Source: Hydnum rufescens UP504
Lineage: Eukaryota > Basidiomycota > Agaricomycetes > Cantharellales > Hydnaceae
Length of the DNA stretch: 18,806 bases
Direction: 5' to 3'
Assembly: GCA_014904985.1 (NCBI GenBank)
Contig: MU128998.1
Location: 131,230 to 150,035 of the forward strand
Numbering within the stretch: the first letter of the stretch is position 1; each line of letters begins with the position of its first letter. Below the pieces are notes generated by a model. It did not search any database. It saw only the letters and a list, made by a program, of their open reading frames with translations, and had not been told where the DNA came from. Shown piece by piece: positions 1-11,077 of this stretch. Position numbers and translations under genes: made by a program.

Positions 1-511
1 TACAATAAGTCACGGTCCACCAGAATATGGAGATGGGTACTAACCGGTACCGAATCCTAGGGCGGGAGGGATAAGACGGAAGTGCATCGGAAAGCGATCG
101 TAATCAGCCAAAGACTAACCGAACTGAAGAGAATACAAGGGCTTGTTACAAAGTCGTAGTGCATGGCTGTTAGATTGATCTATTGTGACATCAAAGCCAA
201 AACCCACCACAAGCACTCCAATATAGATATTTGGCGCTCACTATGGAAATCAAGGGAAATACGAATCGACAATACTTCCCCAACGGATATGTAGCAAGAC
301 CTACGAGAATAGATGCGATACGCAAAGAATGGTTTGGACAGTGAATGATGACCAGCCCTATAAGTAAGATAGGGCCAAAGCCAAGATTAAGGGCATCCAC
401 ATGAAGCAGCGACTGAGTACTCACGTTGTTTGACTAAGGTGCCAATTCCCAAGTTCTCCTTAATATAATTTCATGGACATATGAGGAGTTGTAGAGGAAA
501 GAACGGGTGAA
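1..511 (-). pseudogene. DUF6534-like gene, middle part only, truncated both sides
   Basis: The same minus-strand gene at the left edge of the window. The region around 300-360 reverse-complements to the stretch that encodes the VQTFFAYR exon in the other two copies, here with an extra base. The 5' exons (helices 1-2) are absent because unit 1 lacks the 1.1 kb that holds them. The join is near 511-531, where unrelated bases 'tctgtgtactctcttctt' sit. The 3' exons lie outside the window to the left. The longest frame (424-191) is hydrophobic but is not the family frame throughout. Confidence 0.65.
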
Positions 512-1519
512 CTCTGTGTACTCTCTTCTTACTGTCCGCCACCGGCCAGATGCCTTTACGCCCACGTTCCTAACCACTGTGTTCGACGGATCAGAGGATG
601 AGCTTTGCACAGGATGCCTTCCAGTTTTATCAAAGCGGAAGTCGGTTAGACCTGTTACAAGAAGACCTCTTCTTAATTTTCCAGACCGTCATCAACGATT
701 TGAGCTGGGAAATCGCGAGCTATTATTCACTAGGGCCTTGGGGAATTCGTAAGAACCAAAAATAGGGCAAAATACCCGATTGCGAACTGTGGATTATTTT
801 GGACTCGCACGAGGGGCCTTTACTTTAAATTTAACTAGAAGGGAACATTCTAATATAACCCTTGTCCACAAATCACTCAAATTGTTTACCCCTAAAATTG
901 GCCATCTGAAAGAAATAAACAAATGCTGCCCATCGTTACATTCTCTCCCCAGGGTCAGCATTCATACGCGCCACAGATAGCGATTCTGCGGCTCCATCTC
1001 TCCATCCCTCTCGACAGTATCTGAAGTGCAAAGGATTTCGAACCATTTCGTAATGGCATCAGTCGATTGTGGTTGGTCTATTTCGCATAACATAGCACGT
1101 CGGGCTATTTTCAGGTAACGACTGGACTCGTAGGGCTCGGCATTTACTGTAGGTTTGGTTCGACCGCGAAGATGTGCCTCGAAATCTAGCGCCGAGCGTC
1201 CAATCGACCCACCTCTAGTTCCGTTAACCTAGGGTCTTGAGAAATCCAGTAAAGAGAGCGTTATCAATGACCCCCTCATGCACTGAGACTGGGGAAGCAA
1301 TTGCTCTCACCCGACCACCCCAGTGGAGACGAAGTGTTTGGCCGATGAACGAATGGGTACAGACTCACTAGCCCCTCGACCACTGAAATTAGCACACACA
1401 ATGAAAACACCAATAAACGAAGGCGTGCATCAAAGCCAGGGCGCAATATCTTGCATACATTAAAACTGCATTGATAAAGCAAAAAGAAATTCCTACGAGA
1501 CATCGCCTGACACATATAT
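512..1519. other. Unit 1 segment without identifiable gene (3' of transporter)
   Basis: Lies downstream of the transporter stop and is conserved in unit 2 (about 8047-8987) and partly in unit 3 (17655-17983). Short open frames exist on both strands: plus-strand DAFTPTFLTTVFDGSEDELCTGC near 555-625 is also readable in unit 2, and a minus-strand frame runs at 1276-1686. None matches a family I know. A run of about 30 bp near 1462-1493 is present only in unit 1. Confidence 0.5.
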
Positions 1520-2492
1520 TTAGACCGCCTTGATCTTCCGTCCGTTACTATCGCTCGTATCCACCAGCGGTGATTTTCCGCCTCCGCTGTCGATGGGCTT
1601 CTCTGGATGGTCGAATGAATAGGCGTCTTCCTGTGTTGATATGAAGCGTTAATCCTTAAAGTATTGCAACACAAACAAACATCCACTTACCCCGTGTATC
1701 GCATCGTCACCAATCAACAGATCCACCTCAGACATGCGTAGCGGCATGCGCAATACATGTTTGATAAACAGAAGGATCAGGGATGTCCAAACAGTGTTCC
1801 ATCCAATGACAAAACAAGCACCAGTAAGTTGCCTGTATAGTCAATACAAATGTCCTAAGCAGAGCAACGATGGAAGGATGAACGCGACGAATACATACCA
1901 TCCGATCTGTTTGCCATTCCCATCTATGCTCCTAACGGGATTACTTATATTAAACGCAGCATCACCCTCCGACGTCGACAATATCTAGACCAAGAAACCA
2001 GCGCAAACGCCAGCAACCAAATGGGTGTGGAAGACACCCAAGGTATCATCGACGTGGTGGGAAAGAGAAAGCTTCTTTCCCGCGATATTCATCGTAACCC
2101 AATGCCGATAACGATCGCACCCCAACCAGCAACTACACCAGCAGCGGGGGCAATGGCAACCAGACCGGTGATCATGTCATTGACTCCGCCAAGGACGGAG
2201 GGTTTCTTGTAGTAGATTGTGTCCCACGTAATCCAGACCAAGGCTGACATGGCGGTAGCGATGTTGGTGTTGAGGACGGCGGCACCGGCATCAGTGCCAG
2301 CAGTGTAAGGATCCCCACCATTAAACCCGTTCCAATCACTCCAGAGGATACCGGGGCCCACTAGGACGAGGAAGATATTGTGAGGTTTGTGTTCTAGACG
2401 ATCTTTGTCCAAACGGGGTCGGATCCATTATGCCCCTATGAATCTAGCAGTACCGACGAAACGTGAACCACATATCCACCAGAATAATCGAT
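1520..2492 (-). pseudogene. Ammonium transporter (Amt/Mep family) remnant, unit 1
   Basis: Remnant of a membrane ammonium channel/transporter of the Amt/Mep/Rh family. Reading down the minus strand, one exon (about 2492-1899) gives [88 protein letters not shown] and SIDGNGKQIGW. It is followed by GT-AG introns at 1833-1898 (gtatgt...tacag) and 1631-1690 (gtaagt...acag). They lead to exon 1691-1832 ([29 protein letters not shown]) and the last exon 1520-1630 (EDAYSFDHPEKP...), which ends in TAA. Splice phases fit exactly. Both pore histidines of the family are visible (VVH and FHTH). Lesions are an in-frame TAA at 2428-2430 (replacing Y in GA-Y-W), TAG at 1985-1987, a lost base in SSGT, and a small deletion with frameshift near 2085. 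The usual WFGW before FNGG reads WSDW. The N-terminal half was not found. Family identity is strong; non-function is inferred. Confidence 0.9.
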
Positions 2493-3813
2493 AATATAAA
2501 CGTGTGTTTCGATATAATATCTTGAAGAACCAAAGTGCCGCACTACGGCACGCATAACAGCACGTCAAGACAGCCCCCGTGCGCGGTCGTCGAAGAATCC
2601 CAAACCTACAAACCTGGTCTTCAATATAGTATGGGAACGCAAGTCACTTCCCTCAGTAATCCTGACTAACATGTCGCACGGGGCATGAGCGTGGCGTTCA
2701 AGACCGTATGATTTCAAATGAAGAACGACGAAGAGGGCATTTAAGCAACAGTCACTCGGACATCGAATCCCAGAAGCAGCACACCACGGGACCCCCGAAG
2801 ACAACGCGGCCCGGGCTTGCAGGAGAATCTCGACCACACAAGAAGTTGTTCTCTTTGTGGGATCGCACAAATAGCATCATCAGACTTAACCCTATACCCT
2901 GGAACATACACATTCAGACGTACCCCGTACTATGTCCAGAAACATTATCGACAACTTCCTGCCCTTGTTTGCTACAGATGTAGGCGGAATAATCGTTCGG
3001 TGACCAAGCGAGTGTGCGTAACAGGAGAAATACGTACTGAGGGGAGAAAACCAAGAGCGTCGCGTCGCAACGAATAGGAGAGTCTCCCCCTCTCGGGCCA
3101 TTCCATGGCTGCATAAGGACTTAGTTACCGCACGAGACATCGCACAAGACGGTCGTCCCTCGCTCTCTTTTCAGCACAGAGACGGAACAATCAAAAAGGA
3201 GACTCTTAATGGCCGACACCCAACCAATGGGTCCCAAGACGCGAGGGCGAAGATGTTGACCTCTGCGGTGAAAGCAAAAGTAGGACGCACTTCCCTGTAT
3301 CAGTCACGTGGCCCAAACGCTTGCAGTGTGACGATGCATTTCCATACTTGAGAGGATAGCGATCTTATTTAAGTATACCAATCTCATACTTCCTGTTAGA
3401 GAATGACGCCGCAATTCGGCCATCAAGCGAACAAGCGATCTTGTTATCTTCTGACTGCGAAAACCAGCAGCCTGGATAAGCGCCTAGTAAAAAGAAGCAG
3501 ATTGTCCCGGGCGAAGCACTGCAGGTAGCTTCGGGGATCCGTTCGGGAAGTTTCAAGTCACCCTGAAGAGATTGGGGCAAGGGGACATCTTGTCCACAAC
3601 TAGGCGGAGGAGACGGTTAGAGAACGGCAACTGCCGGAAGAAGCGCCGGAAGGTTGAAGCGGAACAACCTACAGTCTGACTTTTGTGACCCGTAAATGGG
3701 CTGATGGGTATTTGTTATCTCCTTGGACCGCCATTTGGCGCTCAGGTCTTTTACGCGTAGGGAGTGCTGCTCTACTAGGAATGCTCAACTTGCGCCCCTC
3801 TGTTGGACACCTG
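2493..3813. other. Unit 1 segment upstream of readable transporter, no identifiable gene
   Basis: The N-terminal half of the ammonium transporter would be expected here on the minus strand, but no early family motifs (such as GFFYSG) were found in any frame. The minus strand has a few 70-100 codon open frames with no recognisable domain. It differs from unit 2 by an extra ~76 bp (about 3346-3421) and by two deletions (near 3604 and 3697). It may be degraded transporter 5' exons plus intergenic DNA. Confidence 0.5.
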
Positions 3814-5416
3814 TAAAGCCTGCAACCTGGTGCCAGCACTCTGATGAGAACCGGTACAAGTCTGGCTCTTCTTTCTACATACTCTACTATTGAGTCATGT
3901 TCAAAATGTGGGAGCCCTTCGGCAGGTGTCACGTCCAGAATTTTGGACTTGAGTTCGACGGTCCTTTTCTTGTGGGTGTCTGCTCTCCCCACGCAACTTG
4001 GATAACTACAGAATGGCCATACCGATTGACCAACGTTCGATATGAGGGAGAGTACGATATGGCCTCATTGTGCCTCCCGACAGTGACAATTTGCTCCAGA
4101 TAAAATGCGGACTCGGCTCAGCATCCAGAGAATAACTACATACAGTAATCCGCCCACGTTCACTTGGAGTCGAGAGGCGAACACACAGACCTGGAGCAGA
4201 TATCAATCGTGTGGATCCCCCCCTCGAACAACCTACCCCACTCCTCGCCTCTCGCTGCCATAGCGCCAGAATTTCAGCCTTCCCAAACATCTCGTTGCTT
4301 CTCTCCGTCCAGAGCATGGTGCCGCCATCCTGCTTGAAGAGGTGGTGCTTAGAGCCTGTATTCACAGCTTTTCTGCTGTCGTTTATAGGCCATGTAGTCA
4401 CAATAATTACTTGGCGACCAAGGAAACGTTTGCGCCTACCACCCTTGACAATTAAGATGGCCGAAGTGATTTCCCATTAGCTCTGCTCATATATCCTCGG
4501 GGAGGTTCTTGGCGAGCGAAAGGGACCAAGCAGTACGTGCCATTAAAAGCCTGAAGTCTTATATTCTTTGTGAAGAACGACCCCTTGCTAAGACTGTGTC
4601 AGGGGGGTCAACCACGTACGTACGTATCCATCCGCGAGGTACGGCGCGGCGTGGCAGAAACAAAAATACATATTGAGCACGAAAAACCAAGAGCGTGGCG
4701 GTTTGACGGACCGGAGTCCCCCCCTCAAAGCCCATCCATAATACTAACCCGAGGTCACCACATCAGACGTCGGCGGAAACAGACGATCCTCGTCCCCTAC
4801 ACTCCTTGCTGTGCTGAGGCCAAACAACCAGGAACCAGAGACTCAGAGATGACTGGAACTCAAATCAATTCATCCAACCTCACAGCATTGAGGATGCTGA
4901 CCCCCACGATGAAAACAAAAGCGAAAACCCTGGACAGCCACATGCACCTTCTCAGCCCACTCCTGACTGCAACACACACTCTCTAGGAAGACTTGACCCC
5001 GCATCTCCATGCCGTGAAAATTATGATTGTCTATCTATACCGAATCTCCTTGTTCCCATGTGTAAAAATTGACGCCACAATCAAAAAGACAACATACAAG
5101 TCATCTTGTAGCGAGGGCCTCCTGAATAGTACTATGCGACTCTATCTAATGACTCGAGGCGTTCTAGGAGCGAGTTCACGTAACGAGTGATTGGCGGCTG
5201 TTCCGAGATACGCATTCAGCTATTGGGGAAGTCGGGACCCTGGAGGATGTGCGGCGGCTGTCTAGAATGGTCAGCATAGCAAATGTAACTAACATCGAAG
5301 ACGAACCATGTCCACAACATCATTTACCACCGCCGTGGTGATATTTATCCTCGTAGCCTGGAACCTCGCTTCCTAGAAAAACGGACAAGGTCCGATCACT
5401 GTCAGTTAGCATCGCC
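3814..5416. other. Unit 1 segment between the two genes, no identifiable gene
   Basis: This segment is present three times (here, 9201-10790 and 13468-15045). It holds a minus-strand open frame at 4401-4006 and a plus-strand 138-codon frame at 4570-4986, neither recognised. An ACGT tetranucleotide run near 4614-4627 is one repeat longer than in the regular unit 2 copy near 14271. I see no promoter, tRNA or transposase signal. Confidence 0.5.
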
Positions 5417-7506
5417 TCATCGCCCTGACATTACAAAAGTCACGATATATGCACTAAGGCGTACATTTCGATGATCCCCCGCATTCTGTCGCATTATCTT
5501 TTTGATCGTACCGATTAGTTCAAGGGGGCTTGGTGCAGCAAGCCTCGCCCGCAGTCTCGTTCGCATGTGTAGACTGCAAGGCCAAATATAAAATTAACTG
5601 GGTCAGCATCGCATGTATAACAGGCCATACTATAGGGACGTACCTCGCAAGCATGGTGATACAATAGCACGAGCCCAGCGGCTGGAACAGAAGCCAGAAA
5701 TCAGTCTTGAATAGACATCCTCATTCGCAAACGAGCAGGAGAGCGAAAAATCGAGTAACCTACTATGCCGAGAGTAGGTTCACTAAAATGGAACCCATAT
5801 TTGACAAACTGTTCCCATAATTAGTTCACAACCAGCATCATCATCCTGAAAAACGAAACGAAATGCACCGTCGCAAGAAGGGAACACGAGAGAATACTCG
5901 TGATCAACCCCGTACTAATGGTGTACAATGCCATACGGTTGATTACTGAATCCGTCCTGTGCCATAGAACGACGCATGAGATCATTGATCAGAGAAAGGG
6001 ACTCATTTAGTGCACGAGTGTGATATCGCAAACGTATCAGGATACGCACTTCTGGAACCCGGTCCGTCGGCGTCGCAATAAGAGAGACATACATGTTGCA
6101 ATCACAATATCTGCGGTTGCCTAAAACCCGCATAATTACACAATACCATGTATCAGTGAAAGGCAAGATTGTGTACGTTAGAAACAAGGACAGATAGATT
6201 GTGGCCAAGACACACTTGAATAGCGAGCCATGTCACAATAAGCCATGTACACTCCTTGATTATCACTTTAAATTCTTGATTCATGTGCCTACAACAGCAA
6301 GAGGTACAGTCAAATCAGACCGACAAGTTGTTAGCTGTGGCCTCGCCGAAGAGAATACGGGAATACATACGTTTTAACGGAGACAGCTGCAGTATGCCAA
6401 AACATTGGTTTGATCGGAAGACAGTAAGTCACGGCCCATCGAGCATATGAAGATGAGTACTAACCGGCACCGAATCCTAGGGCGGGAGGAATAAGACAGA
6501 AGAAGTGCATCGGAAAGCGATGGTAATCAGGCAAAACTAACCGAACTGAATAAAGACAAGGACTTGCTACAAAGTCGTAGTGTATGACTTTCAGATTGAT
6601 CTCTTATGGCATCCAGGCCACAACCTACCACAAGGACTCCTGTATAGAGACTGGCGCTCACTGTGGAAATCAACGGGAGTTATGAATCCGCCGATGCTTC
6701 TCTAACGAGGATATGGGGCAAGACCTACGAGAATAGACACGATACGCAAAGAATGTTTGGACAGTTACTGATGAGCAGACCTTGAAGTAGATAACGCCAA
6801 AGCCAAGATAAGGGCATCCGCAAGAAGGACCGACTCGGTACTCACTGTATTGATTTGATGCATTCCAAATTCCCTATAAATATGGAATGATTTCATGGGC
6901 AGAGGGATTCAGTAGGGAAAGGAACGGTGAGCGCAGCGATGATACCCCCGATACGCACCACGACCCCCACTCCAGAGCGGAACGATTATTGTGATTTGCG
7001 ACGGACCACCGATATACAGTCTGGGTACAGCATGCACTGTATAACGTACATGGTGTTGGCCAATAGCAAGTCTCCACATTATTTCCCGGAAACAATTGAA
7101 GAGCACCAAAAGGGGACACCAACAGTTGAAAAGCTTGCAACACCCTTTACAATGGAAAATGAGGAATATGGCTCAAAAGATAAGTGTGTGAAATGCTCAC
7201 CATAAAAGGCCCACCTGAGAAAGGGATAGATAATGGGTGATGAACTCACATTTCAAGGAAATATGAAGAGAAGTACCGCCAGTTTCAACGGCCTTGCGTC
7301 ATTTGGGAACGCATTATAATAGGTACAGGTCTGAACAGTGAGGACACCGAAGCATCTACAAAGTACATTAGGCCAGCGCTGTCTTGCCCATGCCTAAGGC
7401 TGGAGGAGACTAACAAAGCGGTGAGGAGGATGCCAACGAACGAGCCAGCTAAGATGTTGACTTGGCGGACATCCATTATCGCCATAATGAAGGGAGAAGA
7501 GGGCAT
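5417..7506 (-). pseudogene. DUF6534-like fungal multi-pass membrane protein, array copy 1/2
   Basis: Function unknown; the family has about seven predicted membrane helices. Exon 1 (7506-7415) encodes MDVRQVNILAGSFVGILLTAL. Intron 7414-7356 (gttagt...gtag, branch-like ctaat) joins it in phase to exon 2 (7355-7250), which reads CFGVLTVQTCTYYNAFPNDARPLKL. An exon near 7035 gives TQTVYRWSVANHNNRSALEW and one near 6775-6725 gives VQTFFAYRVYSRR. ADIVIATCMSLLLRRRRTGFQ ends at 6050; a 93-nt intron (6049-5957) leads to TDSVINRMALYTISTGLITS. Exon 5681-5644 (PLGSCYCITMLA) and intron 5643-5574 lead to the last exon 5573-5417 (LHMRTRLRARLAAP... TGA). This order matches the family. A TGA at the end of exon 2 and an apparent shift before VQTFF suggest decay or exon edges I placed wrongly. 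The true start may be the MDV methionine. Confidence 0.75.
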
Positions 7507-8987
7507 GGACTGGGGAAGGAAATGGAAGCTCAGATGTGCTACACATTAGCCCACGTTATTAGAATCAAGCTAAATGAACTATCAAGGCGAACAGTATAGG
7601 AGATCGGATGATTGATTCTTGGGCGGCTCCACAGATTGCGATAATTCCACGTTATTGCTATATCCGTGCACCATCCAGCATAGACCGACGGGTGCGGAAT
7701 TAATGAGGAAACAGTGATCCGGAACCCTTGTGTTTACATTTGCTGTGCCATGGGGCACCGGCGAAATCCGTGGGGAAGGGCCAACAACAGTACTTATTCA
7801 GCTCCAAGTACGGTGCCTCTGCATGCACAATGACCACGGGGTAGAAAAGAGTGCTCGGATATACTGCATTTCTTTGAGCAGGCGACAGATAGATCCCGGT
7901 TCCTTCCCCAACGAAGAGTGATGAAATTCTTGTATACACGGTGGCTACCAAATACCTTCAGACACTCTCGGTGGCTAGATCGGTCCAGTCACCCCGCCCC
8001 ATTCCTCTCGGCGTATTACCAACTTGTAGCGGTCATCGGAGGCTCGACTGTCCACCACCGGTAAGATGCCTTTACACCCACGTTCCTGACCGCTGTGTTC
8101 GACGGATCAGAGGATGAGCTTTGCACAGGATGCTTTCCAGTTTTATTAAAGCGGAACCTGGTTAGGCCTGTTACAAGAGGACCTTTTTAATTTTCAGATC
8201 GTCATCAATGATTTGAACTGGGAAATCGCGAGCTATTATTCACCAGGGCCTTGTGGAATTTGTAAGAACCAAAAATAGGGCAAAATACCCGATTGCGAAC
8301 TGTGGGTTCCTTCGGACTCGCACGAGGGCTTTTACTTTAAATTTAACTAGAAAGGAACATTCAAATCACTGAAATTGTTTACCCCTTAATTGGCCATCTG
8401 AAAGAAATAAACAAATGCTGCCCATCATTACATTCCCTCCCCAGGGTCAGCATTCATACGCGCCGCAGATAGTGATTCTGCGGCTCCATCTCCCGATCCC
8501 TCCTGACAGTATCTGAAGTGCAAAGAATTTCGAACCATTTCGTAATGGCATCAGTCGATTGTGGTTGGTCTATTTCGTATAACATAGCACGTCGGGCTAT
8601 TTCAGGTAACGACTGGACTCGTAGGGCTCAGCATTTACTGTAGGTTGGTTCGACCGGGTCGAAGATGTGCCTCGAAATCTAGGCGCCGAGCGTCCAATCC
8701 ACTCACCTTTACTTCCGTTAACCTAGGGTCTTGAGAGATGCACTAAAGAGAGCGTTATCAAAGACCCCCTCATGCACTGAGATTGGGGAAGAAACTGCTC
8801 TCACCCGACCACCCCCAGTGGAGACGAAGTGTTTGGCCGATGAGCGAATGGGTAGACTCACTAGCCCCTCGACCACTGAAATTAGCACACACAATGAAAA
8901 CACCAACAAACGAAGGCGTGCATCAACGCCAGGGCGCAATATCTTGCATACATTATTCCTATGAGACATCGCCCGACACACAAATAT
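7507..8987. other. Unit 2 spacer between DUF6534-like 5' end and transporter 3' end
   Basis: Probably contains the promoter region of the minus-strand DUF6534-like gene and the 3' flank of the transporter. Between 7700 and 7951 both strands stay open, and the stretch is highly similar to 17324-17575 in unit 3. I do not recognise either product. A plus-strand frame at 8731-8964 (rich in T, R, E) is open only in this copy; unit 1 is shifted there. No confident regulatory motif was seen. Confidence 0.45.
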
Positions 8988-9098
8988 TTAGACCGCCTCG
9001 ACCTTTTGTCCGGTACTATCGCTTGTATCCACTGGCGGCGATTTTCCGCCTCAGCTGTCGATGGGCTTCTCTGGATGGTCGAATGAATAGGCGTCTTC
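8988..9098 (-). pseudogene. Ammonium transporter last exon, unit 2 (separated)
   Basis: Same 111-nt terminal exon as 1520-1630 of unit 1. It reads EDAYSFDHPEKPIDS, then a TGA (9051-9053) where unit 1 has GGA, and then continues to the same TAA terminator (8988-8990). It is cut off from the rest of the transporter (11170-11958) by the extra block that begins inside its upstream intron. A second partial copy of its start lies at 11078-11106. Confidence 0.85.
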
Positions 9099-9156
9099 CT
9101 GTTTTGATATGAAGCGTTAATCCTTAAAGTATTGCAACACAAACAAACACCCACTT

Positions 9157-9200
9157 AAGAAAAAAAAAAAAAAGGGGAAGAGAGAAAATTGCCTTGGTAA
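9157..9200. other. A-run and filler at junction into extra block
   Basis: Fourteen consecutive A (9160-9173) followed by a purine-rich stretch and 'ttgccttggta'. It matches nothing in units 1 or 3 at either side of the join. It replaces the intron donor (acttac in unit 1, plus strand). This could be a gap-fill or read-end artefact, or a filler from a real end-joining event. Confidence 0.7.
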
Positions 9201-11077
9201 ATAAGCCTGCAACCTGGGGTGCCACCACTCTGATGAGAACCGGTAACAAGTCTGCTCCTTCTTTCTACATATCTACTTTGAGTCATGTTCAAAATGTGGG
9301 ACCCTTCGGCAGGTGTCACGTCCAGAATTTTGGACTGAGTTCGACGGTCCTTTTCTTGTGGGTGTCTGCTCTCCCCCACGCAACTTGGATAACTACAGAA
9401 TGGCCATACCGATTGACCAACGTTCGATATGAGGAGAGTACGATGTGGCCTCATTGTGCCCCCGACAGTACAATTTGCTCCAGATAAAATGCGGACTCGG
9501 CTCAGCATCCAGAGAATAACTACATACAGTAATCCGCCCACGTTCACTTGGAGTCGAGAGGCGAACACACAGACCTGGAGCAGATATCAATCGTGGATCC
9601 CCCCCTCGAACAACCTACCCCACTCCTCGCCTCTCGCTGCCATAGCGCCAGAATTTCAGCCTTCCCAAACATCTCGTTGCTTCTCCCGTCCAGAGCATGG
9701 TGCCGCCATCCTGCTTGAAGAGGTGGTGCTTAGAGCCTGTATTCACAGCTTTTCTGCTGTCGTTTATAGGCCATGTAGTCACAATAATTACTTGGCGACC
9801 AAGGAAACGTTTGCGCCTACCACCCTTGACAATTAAGATGGCCGAAGTGATTTCCCATTAGCTCTGCTCATATATCCTCGGGAGGTTCTTGGCGAGCGAA
9901 AGGGACCAAGCAGTACGTGCCATTAAAAGCCTGAAGTCTTATATTCTTTGTGAAGAACGACCCCTTGCTAAGACTGTGTCAGGGGGGTCAACCACGTACG
10001 TACGTATCCATCCGCGAGGTACGGCGCGGCGTGGCAGAAACAAAAATACATATTGAGCACGAAAAACCAAGAGCGTGGCGGTTTGACGGACCGGAGTCCC
10101 CCCTCAAAGCCCATCCATAATACTAACCCGAGGTCACCACATCAGACGTCGGCGGAAACAGACGATCCTCGTCCCCTACACTCCTTGCTGTGCTGAGCCA
10201 AACAACCAGGAACCAGAGACTCAGAGATGACTGGAACTCAAATCAATTCATCCAACCTCACAGCATTGAGGATGCTGACCCCACGATGAAAACAAAAGCG
10301 AAAACCCTGGACAGCCACATGCACCTTCTCAGCCCACTCCTGACTGCAACACACACTCTCTAGGAAGACTTGACCCCGCATCTCCATGCCGTGAAAATTA
10401 TGATTGTCTATCTATACCGAATCTCCTTGTTCCCATGTGTAAAAATTGACGCCACAATCAAAAGACAACATACAAGTCATCTTGTAGCGAGGCCTCCTGA
10501 ATAGTACTATGCGACTCTATCTAATGACTCGAGGCGTTCTAGGAGCGAGTTCACGTAACGAGTGATTGGCGGCTGTTCCGAGATACGCATTCAGCTATTG
10601 GGGAAGTCGGGACCCTGGAGGATGTGCGGCGGCTGTCTAGAATGGTCAGCATAGCAAATGTAACAACATCGAAGACGAACCATGTCCACAACATCATTTA
10701 CCACCGCCGTGGTGATATTTATCCTCGTAGCCTGGAACCTCGCTTCCTAGAAAAACGGACAAGGTCCGATCACTGTCAGTTAGCATCGCCTCATCGCCCT
10801 GACATTACAAAAGTCACGATATATGCACTAAGGCGTACATTTCGATGATCCCCCGCATTCTGTCGCATTATCTTTTGATCGTACCGATTAGTTCAAGGGG
10901 GCTTGGTGCAGCAAGCCTCGCCGCAGTCTCGTTCGCATGTGTAGACTGCAAGGCCAAATATAAAATTAACTGGGTCAGCATCGCATGTATAACAGCCATA
11001 CTATAGGGACGTACCTCGCAAGCATGGTGATACAATAGCACGAGCCCAGCGCTGGAACAGAAGCCAGAAATTAGTCT
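9201..11077. repeat. Extra copy of unit segment 3814-5697 inserted in unit 2
   Basis: Starts at 'taagcctgcaacctgg' and follows 3814-5697 of unit 1 to 'cagaaattagtct'. Apart from its first ~100 bases, the differences are almost all single missing bases in short runs (for example 5 A to 4, 5 C to 4, 5 T to 4, 3 G to 2). The regular copy in unit 2 (13468 to about 15340) differs by many substitutions. It sits in the last intron of the unit 2 ammonium transporter and is flanked by a direct repeat of about 90 bp (9063-9157 and 11078-11168). Confidence 0.9.
10791..11051 (-). pseudogene. DUF6534-like gene 3' end inside the extra block
   Basis: Third visible copy of the last two exons (about 11051-11015 and 10945-10791). 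The last exon is 155 nt instead of 157 because two single bases are missing: one T in the TTTTT run and one C in the CCC run. The frame is therefore broken, although no substitutions were noticed against 5417-5573. The missing bases look like homopolymer errors rather than mutations. Confidence 0.75.

Larger units (their letters stand above)
1..6420. repeat. Tandem array unit 1 (shortened, left end at window edge)
   Basis: The sequence from position 2 recurs from 6421 and again from 16061 in the same orientation and with the same internal order, so this is the first visible unit of a direct tandem array. Relative to unit 2 it lacks about 1.1 kb (join near 511-531), about 183 bp (join near 3604) and about 75 bp (join near 3697). 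It has about 76 bp extra near 3346-3421 and about 30 bp extra near 1462-1493. It carries the better preserved copy of the ammonium transporter remnant and the 3' half of a DUF6534-like gene. Identity was judged by eye, so base-exact edges are approximate. Confidence 0.9.

Noticed and set aside
1276..1686. 136-codon minus-strand frame
   Set aside because: It runs through the last intron and last exon of the ammonium transporter in a different frame from the family-matching one, so it is a shadow.
2565..3140. Search for the N-terminal half of the ammonium transporter on the minus strand
   Set aside because: No family motif of the first four helices could be read in any frame here or at 11959-13346. 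Weak look-alikes such as DDRARG were not convincing.
4570..4986. 138-codon plus-strand frame
   Set aside because: Broken in the regular unit 2 copy and in the extra block. The residue pattern is unremarkable, and it overlaps the stretch above in another frame.
4818..5072. 85-codon plus-strand open stretch rich in D, E, P, S (EDADPHDENKSENPGQPHAP)
   Set aside because: It looks coding by composition but has no upstream ATG or clear splice site. The same frame is lost in the other two copies through short deletions, and no family is recognised.
7215..7249. Possible 35-nt intron (gtgagt...ctcag) after DUF6534-like exon 2
   Set aside because: Too short for a fungal spliceosomal intron. The next family-matching exon begins about 210 nt further on, so the true acceptor is more likely near 7038.
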